A stretch of 64,000 nucleotides of DNA from Piscicola geometra. Taxonomy: Eukaryota > Annelida > Clitellata > Hirudinida > Piscicolidae. A program made the position numbers and the translations under genes. Positions within the stretch are counted from its first letter, which is position 1; each line of letters opens with the position of its first letter. The stretch covers positions 2,971,511 to 3,035,510 of the forward strand of contig OX030966.1 in assembly GCA_943735955.1 (NCBI GenBank). The letters are read 5' to 3'. The notes beneath the pieces were generated by a model. The model ran no database searches. It was not told where the DNA came from and saw only the letters and a program-made list of their open reading frames with translations. Below are positions 33,171 to 63,988 of this stretch, piece by piece.

Positions 33171-34552
33171 GTAATTATAATTTATATCTTTTCTTGTTTT
33201 CTGGTTTTAAATTTATTTTGCTCTCGGAATTAAAATCTTCAACCAAGAACTGTCTAACGGACTACAATAAAAACTTATTTTAAAAGAAAGAAGTGCCAAG
33301 GCCTCAAATTGAGCACTAATGCACAGTTTGCAAGAACCCACTGGCTACCTACTTCACAAGGCAGATGAGCTCTGCAGATGAAGGACAGACTGTTAGAACG
33401 AATCTTCAATACATGACTGTGTTTATGAAGAAGTGCCAGGGCCTCAATTTGAACACCAGTGCACAGCTTGCAAGCACCCACTGGCTACTTACTTCACAAG
33501 GCAAATGAGCTCTGCAGATGAAGAACAGACTTTCAGAACGAATCTTCTACACATGACTGTTTATGTCTATTATCTATTGAAACTGACGTATTAGACAATT
33601 ATTACCTTACTAAGATGACCCTTCTTTAAAGATGTCCATATATTTAAAACTCATTACCTCCTTATTTACCTACTTCTATATCATTATTTACTTTTCGTAA
33701 GGATCTGAAGAATACCTGTTTAACAAATTCATTTACCAGCGCTCTTGAATTTGAGGAAAGAGCGCTATAGAAATTGATTTGATTGATTGATTGATTGATT
33801 TGGTTAGCAGCTGCCATCTTGGCAGCCGCTTTAACCGTTTAATGATTTTGTTAAATAGTTTGTCTTCTTGTCTAATAATTTAGTTTTTTTTATTTCAAAT
33901 AATTATAGTAATTATAATTTATATCTTTTCTTGTTTTCTGGTTTTAAATTTATCTTGCTCTCGGAATTAAAATCTTCAACCAATAACTGTCTAACGGACT
34001 ATAATAAAAACCTATTTTAAAAGGAAGAAGTGCCAAGTCCTCAAATTGAGCACTAATGCACAGTTTGCAAGAACCCACTGGCTACCTACTTCACAAGGCA
34101 GATGAGCTCTGCAGATGAAGGACAGACTGTTAGAACGAATCTTCAATACATGACTGTGTTTATGAAGAAGTGCCAGGGCCTCAATTTGAACACCAGTGCA
34201 CAGCTAGCAAGCACCCACTTGCTACTTACTTCACAAGGCAAATGAGCTCTGCAGATGAAGGACAGACTGTAAGAACGAATCTTCTACACATGACTGTTTA
34301 TGTCTATTATGATAATTGTATTATCTATTGAAAACTGACGTATTAGACAATTATTACCTTACTTAGATGACCCTTCTTTAAAGATGTCCATATATTTGAA
34401 ACTTATCACCTCCTTATTTAACTACTTCTATATCATTATTTACTTTTCGTACGGATCTGAAGACATATCTGTTTAACAAATTCATTTACCAGCGCTCTTG
34501 AATTTGAGGAAAGAGCGCTATAGAAATTGATTTGATTGATTGCTTGATGATA

Positions 34553-34732
34553 TTCAATAAAAATATAGTATATTCAATTAAAATATAGTATATTCAATTA
34601 AAATATAGTATATTCAATTAAAATATAATATATTCAAAAAAATATAGTATATTCAAAAAAAATATAGTATATTCAATAAAAATATAGTGTATTCAATAAA
34701 AATATAGTATATTCAATAAAAATATAGTATAC
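34553..34732. repeat. 20-bp tandem repeat
   Basis: About nine copies of TATAGTATATTCAATAAAAA, with AATTAAAA and AAAAAAAA variants, between the duplicated unit and hAT copy 2. Confidence 0.93.
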
Positions 34733-35446
34733 CTCATGAAACATTTTTTATATCAACACAGAACATGAAGATCCCAACAAATAACACTAACATCCAGTGG
34801 CGCAACCAGGGGGGAGGCTATTCGAAGGGTCTCGCAATTTTTCGAAAATCGATTAGATTATTTTGTGGGAAAGGGGGGCGGGTAATGAATTTTTCAATAC
34901 GCCATAGGACAATGATATTTTCTCTGGATGGTCATCGGGTTTTTATCTCACCAAACATTTGATATATCAACACAGAACATAGAGATTCCACCAAAATAAC
35001 ACTAACATGTCACGAATTCTGAAAAGAAATAGAGCACCACTAGACCGTAACTACACTTTTAAATTTTTACACTTTTCATATGTAAATTTTTCCAACCATG
35101 ATAAGTATATAAAGAATAACGCAGATAGACAAAATAACTCCAGAGTTTTCAGAATTATTCAACCTTCACGGAAAGGATGCTGAAACTGTGTACAGACAGC
35201 TCAAAATCACATCAACACATCAAGTTTACCTGCGGATCAGTCTGATCTCATTGCATGTATCGAACTGCAAGAACTCTTTTGAGCCACAAGCCTTCAGCCC
35301 GAGTTGCACTATATGCTCGATGTTGCTCTGACTCTGCCAGTTACTTCATAAGATGCATTTTCTAAACTCTGGCTTATTAAAATTCGTCTTAGGACGACTG
35401 TTTCTGCTCGTCGTTTGCAAAGCTTGTTTGAGAATATCTATGCAAC

Positions 35447-37159
35447 CATATACCTATAGTAATATATATATGTTCCATCCAAATTCGGTCTCCCGTCGAA
35501 ACTTTCATTGCGCATGCGAAATAGGACTATTTTTTAGCTATTTGTACCAAACTAGAATTTGCGAATTCACATAAATAATGAGGGTCTATCTAAACCTAAA
35601 GATTTTAAATATTTAAAAGTCTAATTTATAACTTTAAAAAAAAAGAATTTTCAGAATAAAAGTAATTATTTAGATGTTAAATTTTAAAATCTAATTTTAG
35701 TCTAATTAATAATTTTTATTATATTCTAATTAATAATTCTTTTACAGTTTTATTGTAATTAAAATTCCAATATTTAATACCAATAATTATGAAGAAATTT
35801 TATGAAAATAAATGTCAGAAATTTAATACAAATATAATGCCAGAAATAATAAAAGAAATTAATCCTAAAAAAATATATAAAATGTAATAAATGTCAGAAA
35901 TTGAATCAAAGGGAGCCATTGGGACCAAGGAGGAGTATCTGTGTTGGCCTCAAGAAGACGAGCACCTAACATCTTCTCAACCGTGGCATTGCCCTGCTCC
36001 ACAAGACCCTGGCACTTAGGATTCCTTGGACGGCCATTCACAATAGTGACTTCCCCAGGCCATTACCTACACAGGCCTATCACAATCGAGTTGACGAACT
36101 CACGGCTATTATCTGATTGGAGTATCTTTGGAGTCCCCAGATTACAGAACCCCTGGTTTTGAAGATCAAAGGCCACTTCAGCTGCTGATTCATGACAAAT
36201 GGCTAAAAGCACATGGAACTTGGACCAGTGGTCCATGTAGTGCCCAATCCATCTGTACATCCCATCTCGACAATGCCTCATGTCTACCAGATCAATCTGT
36301 AACAAACGCATGTAGAGTGGTTAGGCATGTTAATTACATTAAATCCTATAACAACTATCAATTATAATAATTATTAATGAAAGATTGATAGGGTTGTGCA
36401 TGTACCTGCCCTCTCGTCATGAATCCAGATGATATTATTGGTTTCAATGGCGCTCTTGTTGTCTGTGGCTTGCGCATGTGACATTTAAGGCAAAGAGCAA
36501 AATATTTGTCTATCGCACATATAGGCACACAGTCATACAACTTAAACACCTCATCAGCTGTCTTTCTGATGCCCATATGACCTTTACTCATGTGCACTTC
36601 ATGAATTATGTCAAAAAAGTCCTCAACAAAAGCAACAGGCTTCCAAGAAGAGATTATGGTTGTGTCATTGGCATTCTGCAAAAATATTTATTTATTTAAA
36701 AAATTAGTTTAAAATATAAAATAAAATCACAATGACTTACTTTTGAGATTTTGAGGGTAGACAAAGTACGTCCTCAAGTCCCAAAGCTGCATGGAAAATA
36801 AGCTGGAACCCTCGGCTCTTGACTCATTTATTAAAGACTTTAGAGAATTTTTATTCTTTTTTTTATACATCTTTTAATTTTATCTCCTTTTTCTTTACAT
36901 ATTGTTTTGCTAGTTTTGCTTACATTTAAATATTTGACTCGGCAAAAATCTAAATAAATTTGTTTTTGATTATACATCTGATACTATCTTATCTTAACTT
37001 ATTTAACACTTTTCTTCAAAAATGATCGCAACTTTTCTTAACACTTTATCAAATTCAAACTCAAATTCTAGTTTGGTACAAATAGCTAAAAATAGTCCAA
37101 TTTCGTATGCGCAATGAAAGTTTGGACGGGAGACCGAGTTTGGATGGAACATATATATG
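35447..37159 (-). mobile_element. KRBA2-like integrase DNA transposon nested in hAT
   Basis: Inverted ends of about 100 bp (35465-35565 and 37060-37159, sharing TGTTCCATCCAAA, TCGGTCTCCCGTC and AATGAAAGTTT in inverse) enclose a minus-strand integrase gene. The 8-bp sequence TATGCAAC flanks it (35439-35446 and 37160-37167) and occurs once at the homologous point of hAT copy 1 (about 25220). The protein is of the KRBA2/Ginger/IS3EU integrase group. I cannot choose between these by eye; the TSD length is unlike the 4 bp I associate with Ginger. Confidence 0.8.
35930..36681 (-). pseudogene. KRBA2-like DDE integrase, frameshifted
   Basis: The upstream part (36681-36400) has an H2C2 zinc finger (HMSKGHMGIRKT, then LCLKCHMRK). 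A GT/AG intron (donor at GGGCAG-GTACATG, acceptor before ATTGATCTGG) joins it to the core at 36307-36063: IDLVDM with the first Asp, GHYMDHWSKFHVL, and ILQSDNSREFVN with the second Asp. A frameshift or stop at about 36060 is followed by VTIVNGRPRNPKCQGLVEQG with the third acidic residue (35935-36050). Because of that break and the missing N-terminal half this copy is probably inactive. Confidence 0.8.
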
Positions 37160-37774
37160 TATGCAACTTAGTTTTTAATTGTTCTTTCGTATCATTAATA
37201 AAATATCTTAAATTTTTTATTAAGTATAATTGGTAGATTTTATTAAGCCCATTTACCGCCGCTACCCGAAAATAATATTTCTCATGAATTTTACATTTGG
37301 ATTTGCATTATATGTTTATAATAACAACTCAAGCAAAATTAAAAACATTTATTTCATAAGTTTTAATGGGGCAAATGCTGCGAAAACGCAACATGAGCGG
37401 GAAGTGTGATATAGTTCTATGCGGTAAGAAATCATTAATAAATTGATTCAAACCACATTTATTAAATAAAAATAAATTTCAATTGCAAAGAGTTCGATAA
37501 AATTTTAATTCTAATTCTTTAATTAGTTATAATAATAATTATTATTATTTTAATTACAACAAAGCAAAATATTTAACGTGAATGACAACAGCACACTCAT
37601 AAACTGTTGTGCTGTTTCAAAGACGATACTGACGAAGAATGCTATCTTTATTAGAATTTTATAATTAATCTATGAAAGGTGAAAATATTATTTTTTCTTC
37701 AATAAAAGCTTTAAATGTGAAGCATTTGAAATTTGTTCTCAAAATATTCATCTACAAAATTCTAATTTAAGGAT

Positions 37775-37862
37775 GAGGTCTCCTAGGATAAGGTTTCTAC
37801 AAGATGAGGTCTCCAGGATGGGGTCTCTTAGGATGAGGTCCCCTAGGATAAGGTCTCCGTAA
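37775..37862. repeat. 15-bp minisatellite
   Basis: About six copies of GGATGAGGTCTCCTA with variants, inside hAT copy 2. hAT copy 1 lacks it. Confidence 0.85.
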
Positions 37863-38291
37863 ATCTAAATATTGTAATAAATTATTAGGCCTATTAAAAG
37901 GCATATGACATCATATTACGTCAAAGTTGCGAAAACGCAGCATTGATTTTTAAATGTCTGAAAACGTTGTATAAGTTATTTAAAAAAATAAAAAATTAAA
38001 TTTAAGTTTTAACTATCTTTTCACCCTGAAATTAAAACTAAATTTGTATAAAAATACGGAAATCGAATGAGGAAGATTGTTTTGAGAAATGTTTAACTTG
38101 AACAAAATGATAAATAAAAAAAATGAAACTTAGGAAAATAAAATTTTAAATTTATTGTAAAAAAAATGGAAAAAACTCGATATAAAAACTTAATGTTGCG
38201 AAAACGCAACAACGGCGGTATATGGGTTAAACAATTGATTTTTTCCACCAAAGTTGAGCCTTCCCAGCATTTTTTGCTGGTTACGCCTCTG

Positions 38292-39003
38292 GATAGTAGA
38301 ATGATAACTTAGTCAAAAAAACTTTATCACAGGGGCGTCATATCTTTCTGGAATTCTACGTGTTTTATAATTTCTGTCAGAAGTATTGCATTTTACAACT
38401 ATTCTAGTTCAAACAATCTGCTTTCATTTCAAAAGCCTCAAAGCATCACTTATTAAACATTTTCAAATTAATCAAGTTAAATGAACTAGGTGAAATTCAT
38501 TGTTAAAAAACTCTCAATTTCTGTGTTTAATCAAAATATCGAAGGTTCACCTTCACAAGGGTCTCTCAGGAAAGTTATCTGGGAAGAAATACAAAGTCTA
38601 ACTCATTTTAATGTTTTCTATACAAAAAATCTATAATTTCTGTTTATTTATTTTTATAATTCTATATTTGAAGAAAAAAATGCAAATTTACTTTTTTTAA
38701 AAGTTTTTATACAGTTTTTTTCTACTTATGAAGAGTTCAATATAAGTAGTGAGATTAAATGTATGTTTGTTACCAAGGTTAAATATACATGAAAATTAAA
38801 TGCAGGATAAATAGGGTTATACTGGTTGTTCAAGTTTTTAGAAGTCTTTTTCTTTTATTTCAAAATCATCTTGTTTTCTGCCTATCATGGCTTCACTGAA
38901 AAATAAAAATAAACTAGCTATAAAATATTTAAAACTCTAATTTAACACTTCTTTCATCTATCAAAAACTTCTACTCCTTCTGCTTCCCAATTAACCATTC
39001 AAT
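38292..39003. other. Downstream of protease B
   Basis: AT-rich, no gene. Matches the region after protease A in inverse orientation (30470-30850). Confidence 0.6.
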
Positions 39004-49931
<10,928 letters not shown>

Positions 49932-49998
49932 TTCGAAATAGAGAACTCGAAGTCTTGTAGAGTTGTCGCTTAAGTTGCGAATGGCTAAATTTTTTGAG

Positions 49999-50006
49999 TT
50001 TATATA
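49999..50006 (-). promoter_or_regulatory. TATA box of protease B
   Basis: TATATAAA on the minus strand, 68 bp before the ATG (49931), leaving room for a start site near 49970 and a short leader. The surrounding sequence aligns with the region before protease A. Confidence 0.6.
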
Positions 50007-50010
50007 AACT

Positions 50011-50695
50011 TCATCACACCTTCATTATATTTTTCACTAATTTTCCTCCAAATAAATATTTATTCGATAAAAATTTCAATAAAAAAAATTTTTTTAATCA
50101 TAAATTTCAATTTTTCTATACGAAAGTTTCACAAATACTTATTATAGTATTTCAAAACTACATACAATTTCTTCTATAAATTTAAGAAAAATCAAGTGCA
50201 ACTTAATAAAAAAAACACAATGGCATTTTATTGATATAAAAACAATGAAATGTAATAATTAAATTCAAATATGCAACAAATTATTCAAATATCCAGAATT
50301 TTATTTTTCTAACAAAATTGTAAAAGTTTTTAAAAATTAAATTTTTGGTCAATAAATTTTTTACTCTTTTAATTTACGACTTGAAACTCAAAAGCAATTA
50401 AATTCGAAGAAATCAGTTCAAAAAATTTTATTAGCTTGAAAATCTATTCTGTTGCTAGAATAAAGAAATTCTATATAATATTATTATAAGTTATTATACT
50501 GCATAATATTTTGTTCAAACAAGTGCGTTTTCGTTGTATTTTTGATTCACTTACTACTTATTTAGAACTAAAGACAAATAATGAAATTGAGTAAAAAAAA
50601 ATTTATTTTTATAAAACACATTTAATAATTTATTTCAAGTATAGAAAAAAAAAGTGAGTTATAGAGAAAGAATAAGTTTTAATTTAGAAAACCAC
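50011..50695. other. AT-rich intergenic sequence
   Basis: Upstream of protease B, no gene or clear repeat seen. Confidence 0.6.
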
Positions 50696-50699
50696 AATT

Positions 50700-50795
50700 C
50701 TTCTTCTTCCCATAAAGTGCAGCATTGACGCACTTGGCGATTGTAGAATTCGAAGTACACGCTAGTGAGTCGAACGCCAAGCGTTTTACAAACAT
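50700..50795 (-). repeat. Diverged tRNA-derived SINE copy
   Basis: CATAAAGTGCAGCATTGACG, then CACTTGGCGATTGTAGAATT and ACGCTAGTGAGTCGAACGCC parallel the SINE at 28785-28885, with B-box decay. Confidence 0.6.
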
Positions 50796-50974
50796 TGATT
50801 AAAAAACTTAAATATGTAGTCAATAATTTTTTTTAAATGCTCTTATTTTTTACAGATCATGTGTGGTTAAATCAAAAGCTATGGAATGTAATGGACAATA
50901 AAATGAAATAACAAATGCAGTTCAATTTTTATCCTTATTTAAACATTTAATACACAACTTTTTTTTTCGTAAAA

Positions 50975-51800
50975 TATTTATCTGTCTGTTGGACTGGCTA
51001 ACCCAATAAATTGTTTATTTATCGTTAGAGTTTCATCAACAAAATGAATACAAATTTATTCCTGTTCTACCTAGTTAGTTATGCTAAATACTTATGTTAT
51101 ATTGATATTCTAATTTTGAGGGATTTGACATTTATATATACTTCTATAATATGATGACTAAAAAACCAGATTGTCGGGACATTTAATTATTATTGATTTG
51201 AAAGAAGTTTCTCTATTTTATTGCGACATAGGCATAAGGGTGCAAATCTGTGAGAAAAATTTTTTATATAAAAAGAACTGAAAATAGATTTGTAAAAAAA
51301 AATAAAAAGATTTGTGGAACGTTTTCTTTAGTCGTTCATAAAATAATTGGAGAAAAAAATATATAAAGTAAATGAATGAAAAATATAAGAATAACACTGA
51401 TTGAATCTATAAGTACGCAATATAAAACCTAATTATTTTTTCTCCAATCGCTAAAAACTTTAAAATAAAGTTTAATTTTCTTTCAAACTCGTGGACCGTG
51501 GTTATATTTTTTAGGGTGGTGGTTTTGATATTGGTAGGGTTGATGGCTAGTTGTAATTTAAATAATAAAGATGACCAATAATAAGAGGAATTAAAATCGC
51601 TATTGTTTTTCTTCAAATCGTCTATTGTGGCAATAGAAAAGTAATTTTATTGAGTATCGAACCTTTTTTTTAATGTTTACCGAAACAAATATTAATAGTT
51701 GATACAAAAAGAATTAGCAATACAGAAAACAATACTAAATAGTATCGCTGGTACCGGTTTTTTTATTCTTACCCTGGGGAGGACCCCCCCGAAGATTTTA
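50975..51800 (+). mobile_element. hAT 3' fragment, inverted relative to 61039-64000
   Basis: Sequence from CTGTCTGTTGGACTGGCTAA to GGTACCAGCG near 51755 and the C-rich block at 51785 is the inverse of about 61925-61060. It contains no coding sequence and lacks a clean terminus. A truncated relative of the right-edge hAT element. Confidence 0.75.
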
Positions 51801-51924
51801 CTTATATACACGTACAGGTTTGTATATCTATATTTATTTTATATATATATTCATTTACTTTATTTATACTTATCATTTATTTATTTATTTATTCATTTAT
51901 CATTATTAATATTATTATTACATT

Positions 51925-52000
51925 TTCCACAACTAAATGGTATTGAAGCCCGTTCGGTTTTACGTTAATAATACTCGTCGTTGTATTGTATTGTAATTAT
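51925..52000 (+). repeat. LINE 3'-end fragment with (TTGTA)n tail
   Basis: AAGCCCGTTCGGTTTTACGT, then AATAATACTCGTCG and TTGTATTGTATTGTA. Same 3' end as the LINE at 41906-45420. Confidence 0.75.
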
Positions 52001-52004
52001 AAAG

Positions 52005-52503
52005 TTATCTTATCAAATTAATAATAATTCTCAATTTCTTAACGAAATTTAAAAAGTGTTTTTGGTTATTTTTATTTCACATCGCTACTTTTGGAAAATG
52101 TTGATGCTTTTTTATTAAGTTCAATAGAACAATTTAAAATAATCGAAGTTTTACTGAAGTTTTATTGCTTTTTCATTACCCGAATATCCCATATTACCCT
52201 CTACTTGCAACCCTTAAAAAAACTTAACAAAATGAAACAAATAACATCAATTTCCAAAAACTAAATATCATTAAAAATGATTATAGTTTGTACTGATAAA
52301 GTTTTTATATTCTTGCCCTAAAACACGTTGAGTTATCTAAAAAAAACTTTTTTTCATGAAGCCGATCTACTTGCTCATCAATATCGCCTGAAAAAAAAAA
52401 CAGCCACGAACCAAAGCTTGACGAAAAAAAAAATTGAAAATAGAAAAAAACTAAAACAAATTAAATACTCTAAAAAACTGTTTGGATCTTCTCAACCCTG
52501 CAT
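52005..52503. other. Intergenic, downstream of PTP gene
   Basis: AT-rich with no motif recognised. A Lys-rich plus-strand frame (52328 onward) is opposite the last PTP exon and is judged spurious. Confidence 0.6.
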
Positions 52504-60978
<8,475 letters not shown>

Positions 60979-61929
60979 CTGTGAAACATCATGTATAAGG
61001 CGCACACACTAGGGATTAGAATTTATATGCCATTGTATCAGGGGCGGCGATCTGTAGAAAATCTTGGGGGGGTCCACCTCAGGGTTAGAATCAAAGAACT
61101 GGCATCGGCCAATTCAGTGACAGCGATACTATTTAGTATTGGTTGCTGTATTGCGAATTATTTTTGTATCAACTACTAATATTTGTATGTCCAACCATTA
61201 AAAAATATTCGATACTTAATAAAAAATATTTTTCTATTGCCACTTCAAGCGATTTGAAGAAAAAAACGATTTTAATAGCTTTTATTATTGGTCATCTATA
61301 TAAATTCAATTACAACTAGCCATCAACCCTACTTATATCAAAACCACCACTCTAAAAATATAACCACGGTCCACGAGTTTGAAGAAAAATTTAACTTTCT
61401 TTTAAAGTTTTTAGCGATTTGAGAAAAAAAATAAGTTTTGCACTGCGTGTTATAGATTCAATTAATGTTATTATTATGTTTTTTCATTCATTTACTTTTT
61501 TTTCAATGATTTTATGAACGACTAAAAAAAAGTTTCCACAAATCTTTTTATTATTTTGAAAAATCTATTTATCAGTTCTTTTTCTAAAAAAATAAATTTG
61601 CATAACATTAAAACAACTATTTAAAAAATGTCCGCAGATTTGTATCCATATGCCTATGTTCCAATAAAATAGTGAAATTCCTTTCAATAGTGTCAAATGT
61701 AACAATAAATGAATAATAATTAAATGTCCGGACTATCTGTTTTTACAGTCATCATATTATAGAAGTATATATAAATGTCAAGCCACTAAAAATTAGAATA
61801 TCAATATAACATATATATGTAGCATAACTAACTAGGTAGACCAGGCATAAATCTGTATTCCTTTTGCTAATGAAACTCTAACGATAAATAAACACTTTAT
61901 TGGGTTAGCCAGTCAAACAGACAGATAAA

Positions 61930-62343
61930 TATACACGCTGGGTCAAAAAAAACATACCGCTATATATTTGTATATAACTTTGGCAAATGTAAAGCGATTT
62001 TCAATTTTTTCACAGTTTGACTCAGAAATGAATAAGGAACAAGATTTAAGAAAAATTTATTTTGACCCTTTTATTCTGTAATACATTCACCTTGTGAAGT
62101 TGAAACAAATGTGAAAATATCGAAATATGTTTGTGTTTTATAATACAGTTTTCGCAAATTTCACACTTGTTTTAGTTTCACTAGGTGAAAAGAATGCACA
62201 TTAAAAGAATCTAAATAAATGTTACAACATCTTGTTTTCCATTCATTTCTCAGTCAAATAGTTTAAAAAAATTTCAAATAGATTTAAATTTGCCAAATTT
62301 ATAAACAAATATACATTGGGAAATTTTTTTGGCCCACTGTGTA
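61930..62343. mobile_element. Tc1/mariner-type MITE, 414 bp
   Basis: Inverted ends TACACGCTGGGTCAAAAAAA (61930) and TACACAGTGGGCCAAAAAAA (read inward from 62343) differ at three of twenty bases. TA is found on both sides (61928-61929 and 62344-62345). No coding sequence. It is nested in the 3' part of the right-edge hAT. Confidence 0.85.
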
Positions 62344-62402
62344 TATTCAGATAACATAGAATACCTTCTCTGTCTGTTTTCCTATCTTCTCCCCACAGCT
62401 CG

Positions 62403-63988
62403 CTAACTCCAATTTCCAAAAAGACCCCTTCGAATGTCTGACCGACTAGCAAATTCTTCTGCTAGCTTTTTTAAATCTATACTGTCAAGTATATCCTGAT
62501 GTGCATGACAAACGGCCAGTGAATTCAAGCGAGGCTGTGTCATAGTTGCACGCAACCAAGTCTTAAGACGCCGCAAAGCACTAAAAGATCTTTCTGCAGT
62601 ACAGGACGTTGTTGGACAAACAAGCATCAACCTGATCAATCTTTCAACCTGAGGAAAGAGATGTCTGACTTCCGGGATCATAGCTTACATTATTTGTTGC
62701 ACTTGTGATAAAGTTCTGTATTCATTCTGGTCTTTAAACATAGCTAACTGTGAACAAAGGCTATTTGCATTTAACTCACGATACTGCTTGCAAATATCAT
62801 GGTTCACTTCACCAGTTAGCCACATTTTCTCCAGCTGCAAGTATAAACGCAAACCAGGAGAATCTCGATTGAACCTTTCTGTGAGTTGCATGATTGCAAT
62901 GTCTATAACAGCGTAATAAGCTGCTCGATAATGCTCTTCGGGTGTTGTTGCTACATAAGCTGGGCTCACCCCACAACACTTTTGGGGCGGCTTTCGCACC
63001 CGAGGTACAGCAATCGGCTCAAGATCATATCCCAAAACCATTCTGAAGTATGCTAGGCAACAAGATTTGCACAGTGTGCAGAACAGTGGAAAAACAATGC
63101 AAGCGGATGCTCACTGCTGATAATAGCCTGACAACCATTATATCGGCAGCTCATGTTAGCAGCGCCGTCATAAGTCTGTGCTCTGAGGTTTTCTATAGGT
63201 AGCATAATTCTGATCAGAACATCTTTTACTATAACAAATAATGTTTTTCCGGTCGTGTCTGGTGGGCTGAATAAACCAATAAACTGTTCATTAACATTGA
63301 GAGCTTCATCAACAAAACGAATGCATATCGATTCCTGCTCTAACCCATTGCAGTCTTGTGTGCCGTCAACCACATCACCAAACTGGCATGATTCGGCATT
63401 AACAGTGCACACTATGTTTTTAACGATAAAATGAGCTGAAAGCATCAGCATTTCATTTTGGCAGTCATGCGATATGAAACTTGTAGTTTGATTTAACCAA
63501 AACTTTAGTTTATTATGTCTTTCAGCTAGCAAAGCCAGTAATTGATTATAATTGTCATTCTTTTCAATATGCCCTCGAAATGGTAAAGCCTGGCGTGCAA
63601 GAAAGCGTATAACGGAAAAAAGCTGCAAAAGACAACTACGATTACCTGCTTGCTCAGTGAGCTTTTGCTTGGAAAGCTGTGCACAAATAGACGGTTTCTT
63701 CAATTGTTGAAGTTGGAATGCAGCGTGAGAGTGGCATGCTGATTTTTCATGTTTTTCAAATTTTTCAATTGCTTTTTTCCAGTTAACAAAACCATTGTCT
63801 ATGAAGGCGTCTTCATTTTGTGTGGTTAATGATAATAAAGACAGGCTTTTAGCTTTTGAACAATGGAAGCATAAAATTTTGTTTATCTCGGTTACATGGA
63901 GCCAATGAAAGCGCTTAAACCATGCCGATTGGAATGTGAGAATTTTCTTTCTCTTTCCAACAAGTATTTCCTGTTTTAAAAGATGCAT
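62403..63988 (-). pseudogene. hAT transposase (TTF/DUF4371/dimerisation), internally deleted
   Basis: Part 1 (63988-63053): a TTF-type zinc-finger region (FQSAWFKRFHWLHVTE, ILCFHCSKAK, ACHSHAAF), then a DUF4371-like segment (LSAHFIVKNIVCTV, YDGAANMSCRYNGCQAI, ALFFHCSAHCANLV) up to a TAG stop. Part 2 (63041-62685): LEPIAVPRVRKPPQK, EHYRAAYYAVIDIAI. Part 3 (62681-62403): dimerisation domain with PTTSCTAERSFSALRRLKTW. Most of the RNase H-like core between parts 1 and 2 is missing and two stops interrupt the frame, so this copy cannot make a working transposase. The N-terminus may extend beyond 63988. Confidence 0.85.

Larger units (their letters stand above)
30868..34546 (+). repeat. Tandemly duplicated 0.7-kb LINE/SINE-like unit
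   Basis: Unit 1 is 30868-33802 (interrupted by the element 30965-33170) and unit 2 is about 33819-34546. Each starts CTTGGCAGCCGCTTTAACCG and ends with AGAGCGCTATAGAAATTGAT plus TTGATTGAT repeats. Within each unit a segment of about 130 bp (AAGTGCCAAGGCCTCAAATT and onward) is itself repeated twice. No protein is encoded. The tail is shared with the LINE fragment at 25185, suggesting a SINE mobilised by that LINE. Confidence 0.8.
34795..38291 (+). mobile_element. hAT transposon copy 2, interrupted and rearranged
   Basis: Begins CAGTGGCGCAACCAGG and ends with the inverse of CAGAGGCGTAACCAG. Sequence is colinear with copy 1 (23852-26389), including the decayed dimerisation-domain stretch (about 35101-35430) and the CGAAAACGCAAC-rich 3' part. 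It lacks about 0.7 kb present in copy 1 and carries a nested element at 35447-37159. No matching 8-bp duplication flanks it: the left flank (34755-34794) itself resembles internal hAT sequence, so it probably inserted into another hAT copy or was rearranged. Confidence 0.8.
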
